NCBI GenBank assembly: GCA_021202075.1 | Contig: JAJQDT010000004.1 | Coordinates: 1-51,107 of the forward strand | From: Lachnospiraceae bacterium | GTDB lineage: Bacteria > Bacillota > Clostridia > Lachnospirales > Lachnospiraceae | Direction of reading: 5' to 3' | Length of the DNA: 51,107 bases | Part shown: positions 8,871 to 16,159 of the stretch, piece by piece | Position numbering within the stretch: the first letter of the stretch is position 1 | Layout of the letters: each line of letters opens with the position of its first letter | Notes under the pieces: model-generated | Told to the model about the DNA's origin: nothing | Databases searched by the model: none | Seen by the model: only the letters and a program-made list of their open reading frames with translations | Made by a program: the position numbers and the translations under genes

Positions 8871-9512
8871 ATGAAAAACTTACTCAACTATCAGTCGAGT
8901 GAATACGACTGCGGCCCGGTCACCCTGACCAATGCCATCCGCTATTTATTTGAACGGGAGGAGATCCCGCCGGATATCATTAAAAACATCATGCTGTATT
9001 GCCTGGATTCCTACAACGAGGCAGGCGAGGTGGGCAAACAGGGAACATCCACTTCTGCCATGATGTTTTTAGGAAGCTGGCTCAACCAGTTCGGAGCGAT
9101 CAGAAAATTTCCGGTTTCCTGTGAATTCCTTTCCGGAGAGAGCGTGTACTTTTCGCAAAATAGCCGAATCGTCAGCGCGATTCAGCAGGGCGGGGCAGTC
9201 GTGCTCCGGCTTTTTCTTGATGTCGAGCATTATGTGCTGCTGACCGGCATAGAAGGCGAGGATGTGATTCTTTTTGATCCCTACTATGAAGAACTGGACG
9301 ATCCGGAACTGGATGCGGAGTTCTTCTCAGGGGGTATTTCCTTCATCACCGATCAGCCTAAGAAGGCGAACCGCCGCATCTCCATGGAGCGGCTGAACCG
9401 CCACGGAAAAGGCTTTTACGAGATGGGACCCTGCGGGATCCGGGAAGCCCTGATCATCTTTAACCAGGAAAAAAGAATTACGCCCGAGGCGACGATTGAG
9501 TATTTTATCTGA
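8871..9512 (+). CDS. C39-like cysteine peptidase family protein
   Basis: 213-aa protein resembling the papain-fold C39 family. The nucleophile motif YDCGPVTLTNA lies at residues 12-22 (Cys14), and the His and Asp partners are seen in VEHYVLLTGIEGEDVILFDPYY. There is no signal peptide and no transporter domain, so it is a stand-alone cytoplasmic member rather than a bacteriocin-exporter protease. The start at 8871 has AAAGGA at a good distance; the in-frame start at 8835 lacks an RBS. The downstream Fe-ADH follows by 24 bp, so both are probably co-transcribed. The substrate is unknown. Confidence 0.8.
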   Translation: MKNLLNYQSSEYDCGPVTLTNAIRYLFEREEIPPDIIKNIMLYCLDSYNEAGEVGKQGTSTSAMMFLGSWLNQFGAIRKFPVSCEFLSGESVYFSQNSRIVSAIQQGGAVVLRLFLDVEHYVLLTGIEGEDVILFDPYYEELDDPELDAEFFSGGISFITDQPKKANRRISMERLNRHGKGFYEMGPCGIREALIIFNQEKRITPEATIEYFI

Positions 9513-9536
9513 ATAGAAATTTCGAGGAGGAAGAAC

Positions 9537-10715
9537 ATGAACTTTGAATATTTTACCCCGACGAAGGTGGTTTTTGGAAGGGGAACGGAGGAGAGGACCG
9601 GGGAGCTGGTGAAGGAGCAGGGCTGCCATAAGGTCCTGATTCATTATGGCGGGGGAAGCGCTGTGCGGTCAGGTCTGATCGATAAAATCTGCGGCTCCTT
9701 GGAAGCATCCGGGATTTCTTATGTGATGCTTGGCGGCGTGGTGCCGAACCCGAGGCTGTCGAAGGTGAGGGAAGGGATCCGGCTGTGCCGCGAGGAGCAG
9801 GTAGATTTTCTGCTGGCGGTCGGCGGCGGCAGCGTCATTGATTCTGCGAAGGCGATTGGCTACGGGCTTGCCAATGAGGGGGACGTCTGGGATTTTTATG
9901 ACAGAAAAAGGACGGCGGCGGGGTGTATGCCGGTCGGAGCCGTGCTGACGATTGCGGCCGCGGGCAGCGAAATGAGCGATTCCTCGGTAATCACGAATGA
10001 AGACGGCTGGATCAAGCGCGGCTACAGCAGCAATTACTGCCGGTGCCGTTTCGCGGTTATGGATCCGGAGCTGACCTGCACGCTGCCGGATTATCAGACA
10101 CAGAGCGGCTGTGTGGACATCATGATGCACACGATGGAGCGCTACTTTAATTTGAGCGATAACATGGAGCTGACAGACGGCATCAGCGAGGCATTGATCC
10201 GGACAGTGATGAAAAACGCGAAGCTTCTGAAAGCGGACGCGGCGAATTATGAGGCCCGGGCGGAGGTCATGTGGGCGAGCAGCCTTTCCCACAATGGCCT
10301 GACCGGCTGCGGCACGGGCGGCGGAGACTGGGCGTCCCATCAGATTGAGCATGAGCTGGGCGGGATGTTTGACGTGGCGCACGGAGCAGGGCTTGCCGCC
10401 ATCTGGGGAAGCTGGGCGCGCTATGTTTACCGGGAGCATCCGGAGCGATTCGCCCGGTTTGCAGTGCAGATTTTTGGCCTGGAGGACAACGGAGATCCGA
10501 ATGCGCTTGCCCTGGCAGGCATTGAGAAAATGGAGGAGTTTTACCGGAGTGTCGGGATGCCGACGAGTCTGAAGGAGCTGGGGGTGGAATCGACGGACGC
10601 GCAGATTCGGGAGATGGCAGAGAAATGCAGCTTTTTCGGCAAGCGGACCGTAGGGGTGATGAAAAAGCTGGATGCGTCGGATGTCGAAGCAATCTACCGG
10701 ATGGCGCGCGGATAA
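9537..10715 (+). CDS. Iron-containing alcohol dehydrogenase (butanol dehydrogenase type)
   Basis: 392-aa group III NAD(P)-dependent dehydrogenase reducing aldehydes or ketones to alcohols. It has the nucleotide-binding motif GGGSVIDSAKAIG, a metal-site region DIMMHTMERYF and the iron-ligand segment SHQIEHELGGMFDVAHGAGLAAIWGSW, with the His residues in place. The start has GAGGAGG upstream. Fermentative NADH recycling is the usual role. A decayed paralogue with the same HELGGMFDV segment lies at 42824-43497. Confidence 0.93.
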   Translation: MNFEYFTPTKVVFGRGTEERTGELVKEQGCHKVLIHYGGGSAVRSGLIDKICGSLEASGISYVMLGGVVPNPRLSKVREGIRLCREEQVDFLLAVGGGSVIDSAKAIGYGLANEGDVWDFYDRKRTAAGCMPVGAVLTIAAAGSEMSDSSVITNEDGWIKRGYSSNYCRCRFAVMDPELTCTLPDYQTQSGCVDIMMHTMERYFNLSDNMELTDGISEALIRTVMKNAKLLKADAANYEARAEVMWASSLSHNGLTGCGTGGGDWASHQIEHELGGMFDVAHGAGLAAIWGSWARYVYREHPERFARFAVQIFGLEDNGDPNALALAGIEKMEEFYRSVGMPTSLKELGVESTDAQIREMAEKCSFFGKRTVGVMKKLDASDVEAIYRMARG

Positions 10716-10782
10716 GACAGCTTCCTGAGCATCCGAAAGGAGCGAAGGAAGAGGGCGTGGCCTGATGATGCGGCATCCCCGT

Positions 10783-10850
10783 TATAGGAAAAACCGATAA
10801 CCAGTTATCAGAATCCTGAATTTGACGGAAACCGGATCTGGTTGTATGAT
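10783..10850 (+). promoter_or_regulatory. LysR-type box plus promoter of the sulfhydrylase gene
   Basis: A 17-bp box TATAGGAAAAACCGATA (10783-10799) overlaps an inverted repeat GATAAC-CA-GTTATC (10796-10809). It is followed by -35 TTGACG (10822-10827), a 17-bp spacer and -10 TATGAT (10845-10850). The box centre is about -66 from the predicted start, the classical LysR activator position. The same arrangement occurs at 25196 and 40054. A small hairpin (CTACT/AGTAG, 10873-10887) follows in the leader. Confidence 0.8.
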
Positions 10851-10959
10851 TATTCCCATAAGTACATATTACCTACTGAATAAGTAGACAATATGAAATA
10901 ACGACAAGGATGCAAGGCGAGACAGCGATCGTACAGGCGCATCAGAAAAGGAGAACCCC

Positions 10960-12243
10960 ATGAGTGAATACAAATTTGAGACATTACAGCTTCACGTTGG
11001 ACAGGAACAGGCCGATCCGGCTACCGATTCGAGAGCGGTGCCGATTTACCAGACGACCTCTTATGTGTTCCACAATTCCGCCCACGCGGCAGCCCGCTTT
11101 GGACTGACGGATTCCGGAAACATCTACGGCAGACTGACCAATTCCACACAGGATGTGCTGGAAAAGCGGCTGGCTGCGCTGGAGGGCGGCGTTGCAGCCC
11201 TGGCGCTGGCAAGCGGCGCGGCTGCGGTCACCTATACCATTCAGGCACTGGCGCAGGCGGGAGAGCACATTGTGGCGCAGAAGACGATTTACGGCGGAAG
11301 CTTCAACCTGCTGGAGCACACGCTCCCGCAGTACGGTATTTCCACCACATTTGTGGATGCGCATAATCTGGATGAGGTCGAAGCGGCTATCCAGGAGAAC
11401 ACAAAGGCGGTTTATCTGGAAACACTGGGCAATCCGAACAGTGATATCCCGGATATCGACGCGATTGCCGCAATCGCCCACAGGCATGGACTGCCGCTTG
11501 TCATTGACAATACGTTCGGCACGCCTTATCTCATCCGCCCGATAGAGCACGGCGCGGACATTGTCGTTCATTCTGCGACTAAATTTATCGGCGGCCATGG
11601 AACGACCCTTGGCGGGATCATCGTCGATTCGGGCAAATTTGACTGGAAGGCAAGCGGAAAATATGCCCCGATCGCGGCGGCCAACCCCAGCTATCACGGG
11701 GTATCCTTCGTAGACGCGGCCGGGCCCGCGGCGTTTGTCACTTACATTCGCGCAATCCTGCTGCGGGATACCGGTGCGACGATTTCTCCGTTTAACGCAT
11801 TCCTGCTCCTTCAGGGCGTGGAGACTCTGTCCCTGCGGCTGGAACGGCATGCGGAAAACACGAAAAAGGTCGTCGAATATCTGGCCGGGCATCCGCAGGT
11901 TGAGAAGGTCAATCATCCTTCGCTGCCGGATCATCCGGATCATGAACTGTATCAGAAATACTTCCCGAATGGCGGGGCGAGCATTTTTACCTTTGAGATC
12001 AAAGGCGGACAGGAAGAAGCGTGGAAGTTTATCGACAGCCTGAAGATTTTCTCCCTGCTGGCGAATGTGGCGGATGTGAAGAGTCTGGTGATTCATCCGG
12101 CGACCACGACTCACTCCCAGCTCTCCGAATCGGAGCTTCTGGATCAGGGCATCAAGCCGAATACAATCCGGCTGTCCATCGGAACCGAACACATCGATGA
12201 CATCATCGCGGATCTGGAAAACGGATTTGCCGCTGTGAAATGA
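10960..12243 (+). CDS. metY: O-acetylhomoserine sulfhydrylase (aminocarboxypropyltransferase)
   Basis: 427-aa PLP enzyme making homocysteine from O-acetylhomoserine and sulfide (or methanethiol to methionine), in the cytoplasm. The N-terminal KFETLQLHVGQEQADPATDSRAVPIYQTTSYVF is diagnostic for this branch. The cofactor lysine is Lys208 in SATKFIGGHGTTLGG, and IDNTFGTPYL carries the PLP aspartate. GGAG precedes the ATG. It is the only gene between its LysR-box promoter and a terminator, so it is monocistronic and probably sulfur-regulated. Confidence 0.93.
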   Translation: MSEYKFETLQLHVGQEQADPATDSRAVPIYQTTSYVFHNSAHAAARFGLTDSGNIYGRLTNSTQDVLEKRLAALEGGVAALALASGAAAVTYTIQALAQAGEHIVAQKTIYGGSFNLLEHTLPQYGISTTFVDAHNLDEVEAAIQENTKAVYLETLGNPNSDIPDIDAIAAIAHRHGLPLVIDNTFGTPYLIRPIEHGADIVVHSATKFIGGHGTTLGGIIVDSGKFDWKASGKYAPIAAANPSYHGVSFVDAAGPAAFVTYIRAILLRDTGATISPFNAFLLLQGVETLSLRLERHAENTKKVVEYLAGHPQVEKVNHPSLPDHPDHELYQKYFPNGGASIFTFEIKGGQEEAWKFIDSLKIFSLLANVADVKSLVIHPATTTHSQLSESELLDQGIKPNTIRLSIGTEHIDDIIADLENGFAAVK

Positions 12244-12289
12244 AGGATAGTCCTGTCAGGGAACAGGAACAATTGATATCCGGGAAATG

Positions 12290-12315
12290 GCTCTCAAAAT
12301 CTGAGAGCTATTTTT
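12290..12315 (+). terminator. Terminator after metY
   Basis: Stem GCTCTCA / TGAGAGC (12290-12296 with 12302-12308), loop AAATC, then TATTTTT. Confidence 0.88.
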
Positions 12316-12412
12316 CAGGATAGAAATTTTCAGGATAGGAATAAAAAAGGATTGTTCATATCTGCCGTGCGCCGGAAGGCAAAACAGGCCATATGGATTT
12401 TGGTGGTGTAAA

Positions 12413-13168
12413 ATGTTGAATCAGTTTTCAAGAACGGAGCTTCTCTTAGGGAAGGAATGCATGGAAACGCTTTTTCATGCGAGAGTGGCGGTATTTGGAA
12501 TCGGCGGGGTTGGAGGCTATACAGTGGAAGCGTTAGCGCGAAGCGGGATTGGGACGCTCGATCTGATTGACGATGATAAGATCTGTCTGACGAATTTAAA
12601 TCGTCAGATTTTTGCGCTTCGCTCTACAGTTGGAAAATACAAGGTGGATGTGGCCGAAGAGCGGATCCGTCAGATCAATCCGGATGCCAGGATCAATAAA
12701 TATAAAACCTTTTACACACCGGAAACGGCAGGGCAGTTTGATTTTTCCAAATATGATTATGTGGTAGATGCGATTGATACCGTGACAGGGAAGCTGGAGC
12801 TCGTACAGCAGGCGGAGCGAACCGGAACACCGATTATCAGCTGTATGGGCGCGGGAAACAAAATGGACGCATCTGCATTTGAGGTGGCAGATATCTATGA
12901 GACAAGTATCTGCCCGCTTGCGCGTGTCATGCGCCGGGAGCTGAAAAAGCGCGGGATTCAAAAGCTCAAGGTCGTATATTCTAAGGAGCCGCCGATGCAG
13001 CCGGTCGACGACATGGCGATCAGCTGCCGCACAAACTGTATCTGTCCGCCGGGAACCGCACGAAAATGTACGCAGCGCCGGCAGGTGCCCGGCAGCAATG
13101 CTTTTGTGCCCGCTGTGGCGGGCCTGATCATTGCCGGGGAGGTCGTGCGGGATCTTACACAAGTATAA
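12413..13168 (+). CDS. tcdA: tRNA threonylcarbamoyladenosine dehydratase (E1-like ThiF/HesA family)
   Basis: 251-aa ATP-dependent enzyme that cyclises the t6A modification at position 37 of ANN-decoding tRNAs. It has the nucleotide loop GIGGVGGYTVEALARSGIGTLDLIDDD, the typical TNLNRQIFALRSTVGKYKVDVAEERI, and a C-terminal region (PPGTARKCTQRRQVPGSNAFVPAVAGLIIA) that separates TcdA from ThiF and MoeB. It stands alone. I see no terminator after it; the gap runs into a small Cys-rich gene remnant. Confidence 0.9.
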   Translation: MLNQFSRTELLLGKECMETLFHARVAVFGIGGVGGYTVEALARSGIGTLDLIDDDKICLTNLNRQIFALRSTVGKYKVDVAEERIRQINPDARINKYKTFYTPETAGQFDFSKYDYVVDAIDTVTGKLELVQQAERTGTPIISCMGAGNKMDASAFEVADIYETSICPLARVMRRELKKRGIQKLKVVYSKEPPMQPVDDMAISCRTNCICPPGTARKCTQRRQVPGSNAFVPAVAGLIIAGEVVRDLTQV

Positions 13169-13287
13169 CCTGTGCAATAAACTCTATGCTGTAAAGGGAT
13201 TCCTAATCAGTAGTTTGAGATAATCTTTTGGCTGCCCGGGTTCGATGGGGGAAATCTGACAGGAAGAGTATTTTGATTAAGGATACA

Positions 13288-13553
13288 ATGAAAGAAGAAA
13301 GGGAGGCAATCATCCGGCAGTCTCTGGACTGTGGCGGTGGATGTGAAAATTGTACCGGCTGCCAGGTGGGAGGCGGAAACCCGTTTGAATGGAAACGCCC
13401 CTCCCTTTGTCTACGCTTCGCTTCGGTCGGTGCTGCCTGCCATTAAAGACGCTTCGCGTGGGCAGCGCTGATGTATCAGCGGTACATTGTAGGTGAGATG
13501 AATATCCGGGAGATTTATGTAGAGTATAACGCAAAATATCAGAGAGGGCAGGC
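13288..13553 (+). pseudogene. Small cysteine-rich protein, apparently interrupted by a hairpin repeat
   Basis: From ATG 13288 the frame reads a short acidic start, then DCGGGCENCTGCQVGGGNP, a Cys-Gly cluster that looks metal- or cluster-binding. It then runs into repeat-like DNA and stops at 13446. The same frame reopens at ATG 13471 with YIVGEMNIREIYVEYNAKYQ, which reads as a plausible natural continuation, running into the start of the LacI-family gene. I infer an original small protein of about 65 residues disrupted by about 80 bp of repeat (13390-13468). The family is not recognised with certainty. It could also be two unrelated fragments. Confidence 0.35.
13408..13468 (+). repeat. GC-rich hairpin repeat (element E2)
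   Basis: CTACGCTTCGCTTCGGTCGG (13411-13430), a motif that recurs in variant form at 44479-44497 and 44563-44583, is followed by a hairpin. GTGCTGCC (13430-13437) pairs with GGCAGCGC (13461-13468) around an inner ACGC-TTC-GCGT stem with one unpaired G on the right. The architecture resembles elements E4, E6 and E7, but the left bulge is 11 nt rather than 7. Confidence 0.55.
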
Positions 13554-14630
13554 ATGTCGGTTAAAAAAATTGCGAAACAGGTCGGGACATCTCCGGCTAC
13601 CGTTTCCCGCGTTTTGAACAATCCTGAATACAAGTGCCAGGAGCCGGGACTTCGGGACAGGATCTGGAAGGCGGCGATGGAACAAAAATATGTGCCAAAC
13701 GAGGCAGCGAGGAATCTGAAGAGGGGACATTCCCCGGAAGGCGCGCAGATTTATTACCTGCATGTGCTGATGACGCGAATGGATACGTCTTTGTCGGATC
13801 CTTTTTTCTCGGAGCTTCTGCGAGTGGTGGAGAGTGAAATACATAAGAATCTGTGTATTCTTTCCAGGGTCTGGTATTTGTCGGTTTTTTCGGATGACCA
13901 GAAATGCAGGAAGGAGAATCTTGACAGCCTCATCGGAGATATGTGCCGGGAGACGGAAGGCAAAAATGACGGGCTGATCATTATAGGAAAATGCAATCAG
14001 CGCGCGCTGAAAAAGCTTGCCGCACAATATCGGAGCGTCGTATCCATCAACCGCAATTCTACAAATTATGAAGTGGATGAAGTTCTTTGTGACGGGGAAA
14101 AAATTGCCTCCATGGCAGTGGAATATCTGGTCAGCCTGGGGCACCGTGACATTGCATATGTTGGAGAGTGCCGGAATGAGGCGAGATACCGGGGTTATCT
14201 GGATACTCTGAAATTGCATAAGATTGCGTTTAAACAGGATTATGTCTTCGAATCCAGACAGACGGAAGCGGACGGTTTTGCGTGCATGGAACAGATTGTG
14301 TGCTCTGAACTTCGCCCGACAGGCATTTATTGCGCGAATGATATCACTGCTGTCGGTGTGTTAAAATGTCTGAGCCGGTATAAGGGACTCTATTATATGC
14401 CTTCCGTGATTTCTGCGGATGATATTGAGCAGGCGCAAAACACCAGCCCGATGCTGACGACTGTGCGGCTTCCGAAGGACGAGATGGGGAAATTTGCCCT
14501 GTATCTTCTGCTTGATCGGCTTCGCGGCGGACATAAGGGCGTAGTGCGGATGGAGATGGAAGGAAAGCTGATGATCCGCAACAGCTGTTCTGCGGTGGAT
14601 CAGAGCGTTTGGAGTGATTATTGTATATGA
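13554..14630 (+). CDS. LacI-family transcriptional regulator
   Basis: 358-aa regulator. The N-terminal helix-turn-helix and hinge (VKKIAKQVGTSPATVSRVLNNPEY...NEAARNLKRG) are classical LacI/GalR. The rest is a periplasmic-binding-protein-like effector domain (e.g. ALKKLAAQYRSVVSINRNS, LGHRDIAYVGECRNEARYRGY, RPTGIYCANDITAVGVLKCL). It overlaps the sulfatase maturase by 4 bp (ATGA), so the two are co-translated. The candidate operator TGARAACGATTTCA appears twice before the alkylsulfatase and twice before the second sulfatase, but not obviously before this gene. Effector unknown: probably a sulfated compound or its desulfated product. Confidence 0.9.
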   Translation: MSVKKIAKQVGTSPATVSRVLNNPEYKCQEPGLRDRIWKAAMEQKYVPNEAARNLKRGHSPEGAQIYYLHVLMTRMDTSLSDPFFSELLRVVESEIHKNLCILSRVWYLSVFSDDQKCRKENLDSLIGDMCRETEGKNDGLIIIGKCNQRALKKLAAQYRSVVSINRNSTNYEVDEVLCDGEKIASMAVEYLVSLGHRDIAYVGECRNEARYRGYLDTLKLHKIAFKQDYVFESRQTEADGFACMEQIVCSELRPTGIYCANDITAVGVLKCLSRYKGLYYMPSVISADDIEQAQNTSPMLTTVRLPKDEMGKFALYLLLDRLRGGHKGVVRMEMEGKLMIRNSCSAVDQSVWSDYCI

Positions 14631-15847
14631 AGGAACTCAGCCTTTTGTTAAAGCCGGCCTCCGGGCTTTGCAATATGAGATGCAGCTATTGCTTTTATCG
14701 GGAAGAAACAGGACGACAGACCTCTTTTAAGCAGGATATCATGAGCGGGGAAACCATGGAGCTTTTGTGCCGGAGAGCCTGCGGGAGTGCGGAAAATTAC
14801 CTGCATATTGCTTTTCAGGGGGGAGAACCGACATTGGCGGGCGTGGATTTTTACCGGCGATTTACCGCCTGCATGGAAGCTTATGCGCACCGTGGACTGC
14901 GTGTCGACTATGCGTTTCAGACCAATGGGCTTCTGCTGGATGAGGATTGGATGAGCTTTTTCCAAAAACATCATTGTCTGGTAGGGCTTTCTTTTGATGG
15001 GACAAGTCAGCTGCACGATCAATACCGTCCGGATGCGGAAGGGAAAGGGACGGCGGACAGGGTTCTGGCAGTATGGAAACGGCTTCAGGACGCAGAGGTG
15101 GATACGAACCTTTTGTGCGTGGTCACCAGGCAGATGGCGGCAAAACCGGAGCGTGTCTACCGCTATCTGAAAAATATAGGTGCGGCCTATCTGCAATTCA
15201 TTCCGTGCATGGATTTTTCGTCTCCGGCCAAAGAAGATCTGGCCGGTCATTCCAAGCAGTATTCGCAGTTTTCCCAGTCCAGACAACTATATGCGGAAAT
15301 GAATTCTACAAAAGAAGAGCCGCCCTGGTCTTTGAAACCGAACGAGTATGCTCATTTTCTGAAGGGGCTGTTTGACCTCTGGTATCGGGACTGGAAAAAC
15401 GGAAACTATATCAGCATTCGCCAGTTTGATGATTATATCCATCTGCTCTGCGGCGGGCGTCCTTCCGCCTGTGCCGCCTGCGGCGAGTGCGGAGGCTATC
15501 TGGTCGTTGAAAATGACGGCAGCGTCTATCCCTGTGATTTTTATGTGGAGGATGACTGGCGGCTTGGCAATATAAAGGACACCTCTCTGGAGAAGCTGAG
15601 CAATGGAGAGCGCATGCAGGAATTCCGCAGTGGTTCGTGCGGGAGAGAAGAGAATTGCCGGAGCTGCCGCTATTATGTGCTGTGCAGGGGCGGCTGCCGG
15701 CATGACTGGGTTTCGGGCGGGCTGTCGGCGTCCGGGAAGAATCTTTTCTGCGGGGCATATCAGGATTTTTTTGCGTATACATTGCCCCGAATGCTGGAAA
15801 TTGCGGAAGCAGAACGCAGATGCCGTCAGGCTGTGAGAAAAAACTGA
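14627..15847 (+). CDS. Anaerobic sulfatase-maturating enzyme (radical SAM, SPASM)
   Basis: 406-aa enzyme that oxidises the active-site Cys or Ser of type I sulfatases to formylglycine without oxygen. The radical-SAM CX3CX2C motif is at Cys15, Cys19 and Cys22 (LCNMRCSYCFYREE). GGEPTLAG marks the SAM-binding region. The C-terminal SPASM domain carries many cysteines (CAACGECGG, VYPCDFYVED, CRSCRYYVLCRGGCRHDW, FCGAY) for two extra 4Fe-4S clusters. ATG 14627 overlaps the regulator stop; a TTG at 14621 is the alternative start. Substrates are probably the two sulfatases in this window, both of which have C-x-(A/P)-x-R motifs. Confidence 0.94.
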   Translation: MKELSLLLKPASGLCNMRCSYCFYREETGRQTSFKQDIMSGETMELLCRRACGSAENYLHIAFQGGEPTLAGVDFYRRFTACMEAYAHRGLRVDYAFQTNGLLLDEDWMSFFQKHHCLVGLSFDGTSQLHDQYRPDAEGKGTADRVLAVWKRLQDAEVDTNLLCVVTRQMAAKPERVYRYLKNIGAAYLQFIPCMDFSSPAKEDLAGHSKQYSQFSQSRQLYAEMNSTKEEPPWSLKPNEYAHFLKGLFDLWYRDWKNGNYISIRQFDDYIHLLCGGRPSACAACGECGGYLVVENDGSVYPCDFYVEDDWRLGNIKDTSLEKLSNGERMQEFRSGSCGREENCRSCRYYVLCRGGCRHDWVSGGLSASGKNLFCGAYQDFFAYTLPRMLEIAEAERRCRQAVRKN

Positions 15848-15858
15848 GAACGATTTCA
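15845..15858 (+). promoter_or_regulatory. Upstream operator-like site A
   Basis: TGAGAACGATTTCA, starting exactly at the maturase stop codon. It is 94 bp upstream of the matching site at 15939, close to nine helical turns, which would suit a DNA loop or a roadblock. The central CG and near-palindrome fit LacI-family (or CcpA cre) recognition. Confidence 0.6.
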
Positions 15859-15875
15859 CAAGTGAAAAGAATAAG

Positions 15876-15918
15876 GTGGGAAAATGGTGAAAAAAGAAGC
15901 CGTTTTCCCACTCTTTTT
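15876..15918 (+). terminator. Terminator after the sulfatase maturase
   Basis: GTGGGAAAA (15876-15884) pairs with TTTTCCCAC (15903-15911), extended by a few more pairs inward, then TCTTTTT. It separates the regulator/maturase operon from the alkylsulfatase operon. Confidence 0.8.
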
Positions 15919-15938
15919 GCTGTCTGGCGGGCGAAAAC

Positions 15939-15991
15939 TGAAAACGATTTCAGATGTTTGCTTTGCAATTGGGGAAGGATAAGGATATGAT
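15939..15991 (+). promoter_or_regulatory. Operator B plus promoter of the alkylsulfatase operon
   Basis: TGAAAACGATTTCA (15939-15952) precedes -35 TTGCAA (15963-15968), a 17-bp spacer and -10 TATGAT (15986-15991). Operator centre to -35 start is 17.5 bp, identical to the arrangement at 33031-33083. The weak -35 and the upstream site (about -52) suggest activation or loop-based control rather than simple steric repression. Confidence 0.75.
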
Positions 15992-16016
15992 TCGGAAAAA
16001 TGCTCCAAATCGCTGC

Positions 16017-16056
16017 GGCGGGCGATAAATGGATATTCGTCAGCTTATCGCCCGCC
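16017..16056 (+). ncRNA. Long perfect hairpin in the alkylsulfatase 5' leader
   Basis: GGCGGGCGATAA (16017-16028) pairs perfectly with TTATCGCCCGCC (16045-16056) around a 16-nt loop. No T-run follows, so it is not a simple terminator. It lies in the predicted leader, about 25 nt after transcription start and about 100 nt before the start codon. It could stabilise the mRNA or act as a protein-binding or antitermination site. Confidence 0.6.
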
Positions 16057-16159
16057 TGGCTGACAGACCAATTTATAAATCGCTTCAGAAATTTATAGAA
16101 TTGTGATGTAAAGAATGAGCCAAGAATAAATCAGAGGAGCTGGGGAGGACAGGTGCAGG

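Noticed and set aside
10851..10959. SAM or T-box riboswitch before metY
   Set aside because: No S-box core, no T-box TGGNACCGCG motif and no terminator/antiterminator pair; control appears to be at the promoter.
10984..12192. 402-codon minus-strand frame opposite metY
   Set aside because: Antisense shadow of a conserved PLP enzyme; no motifs.
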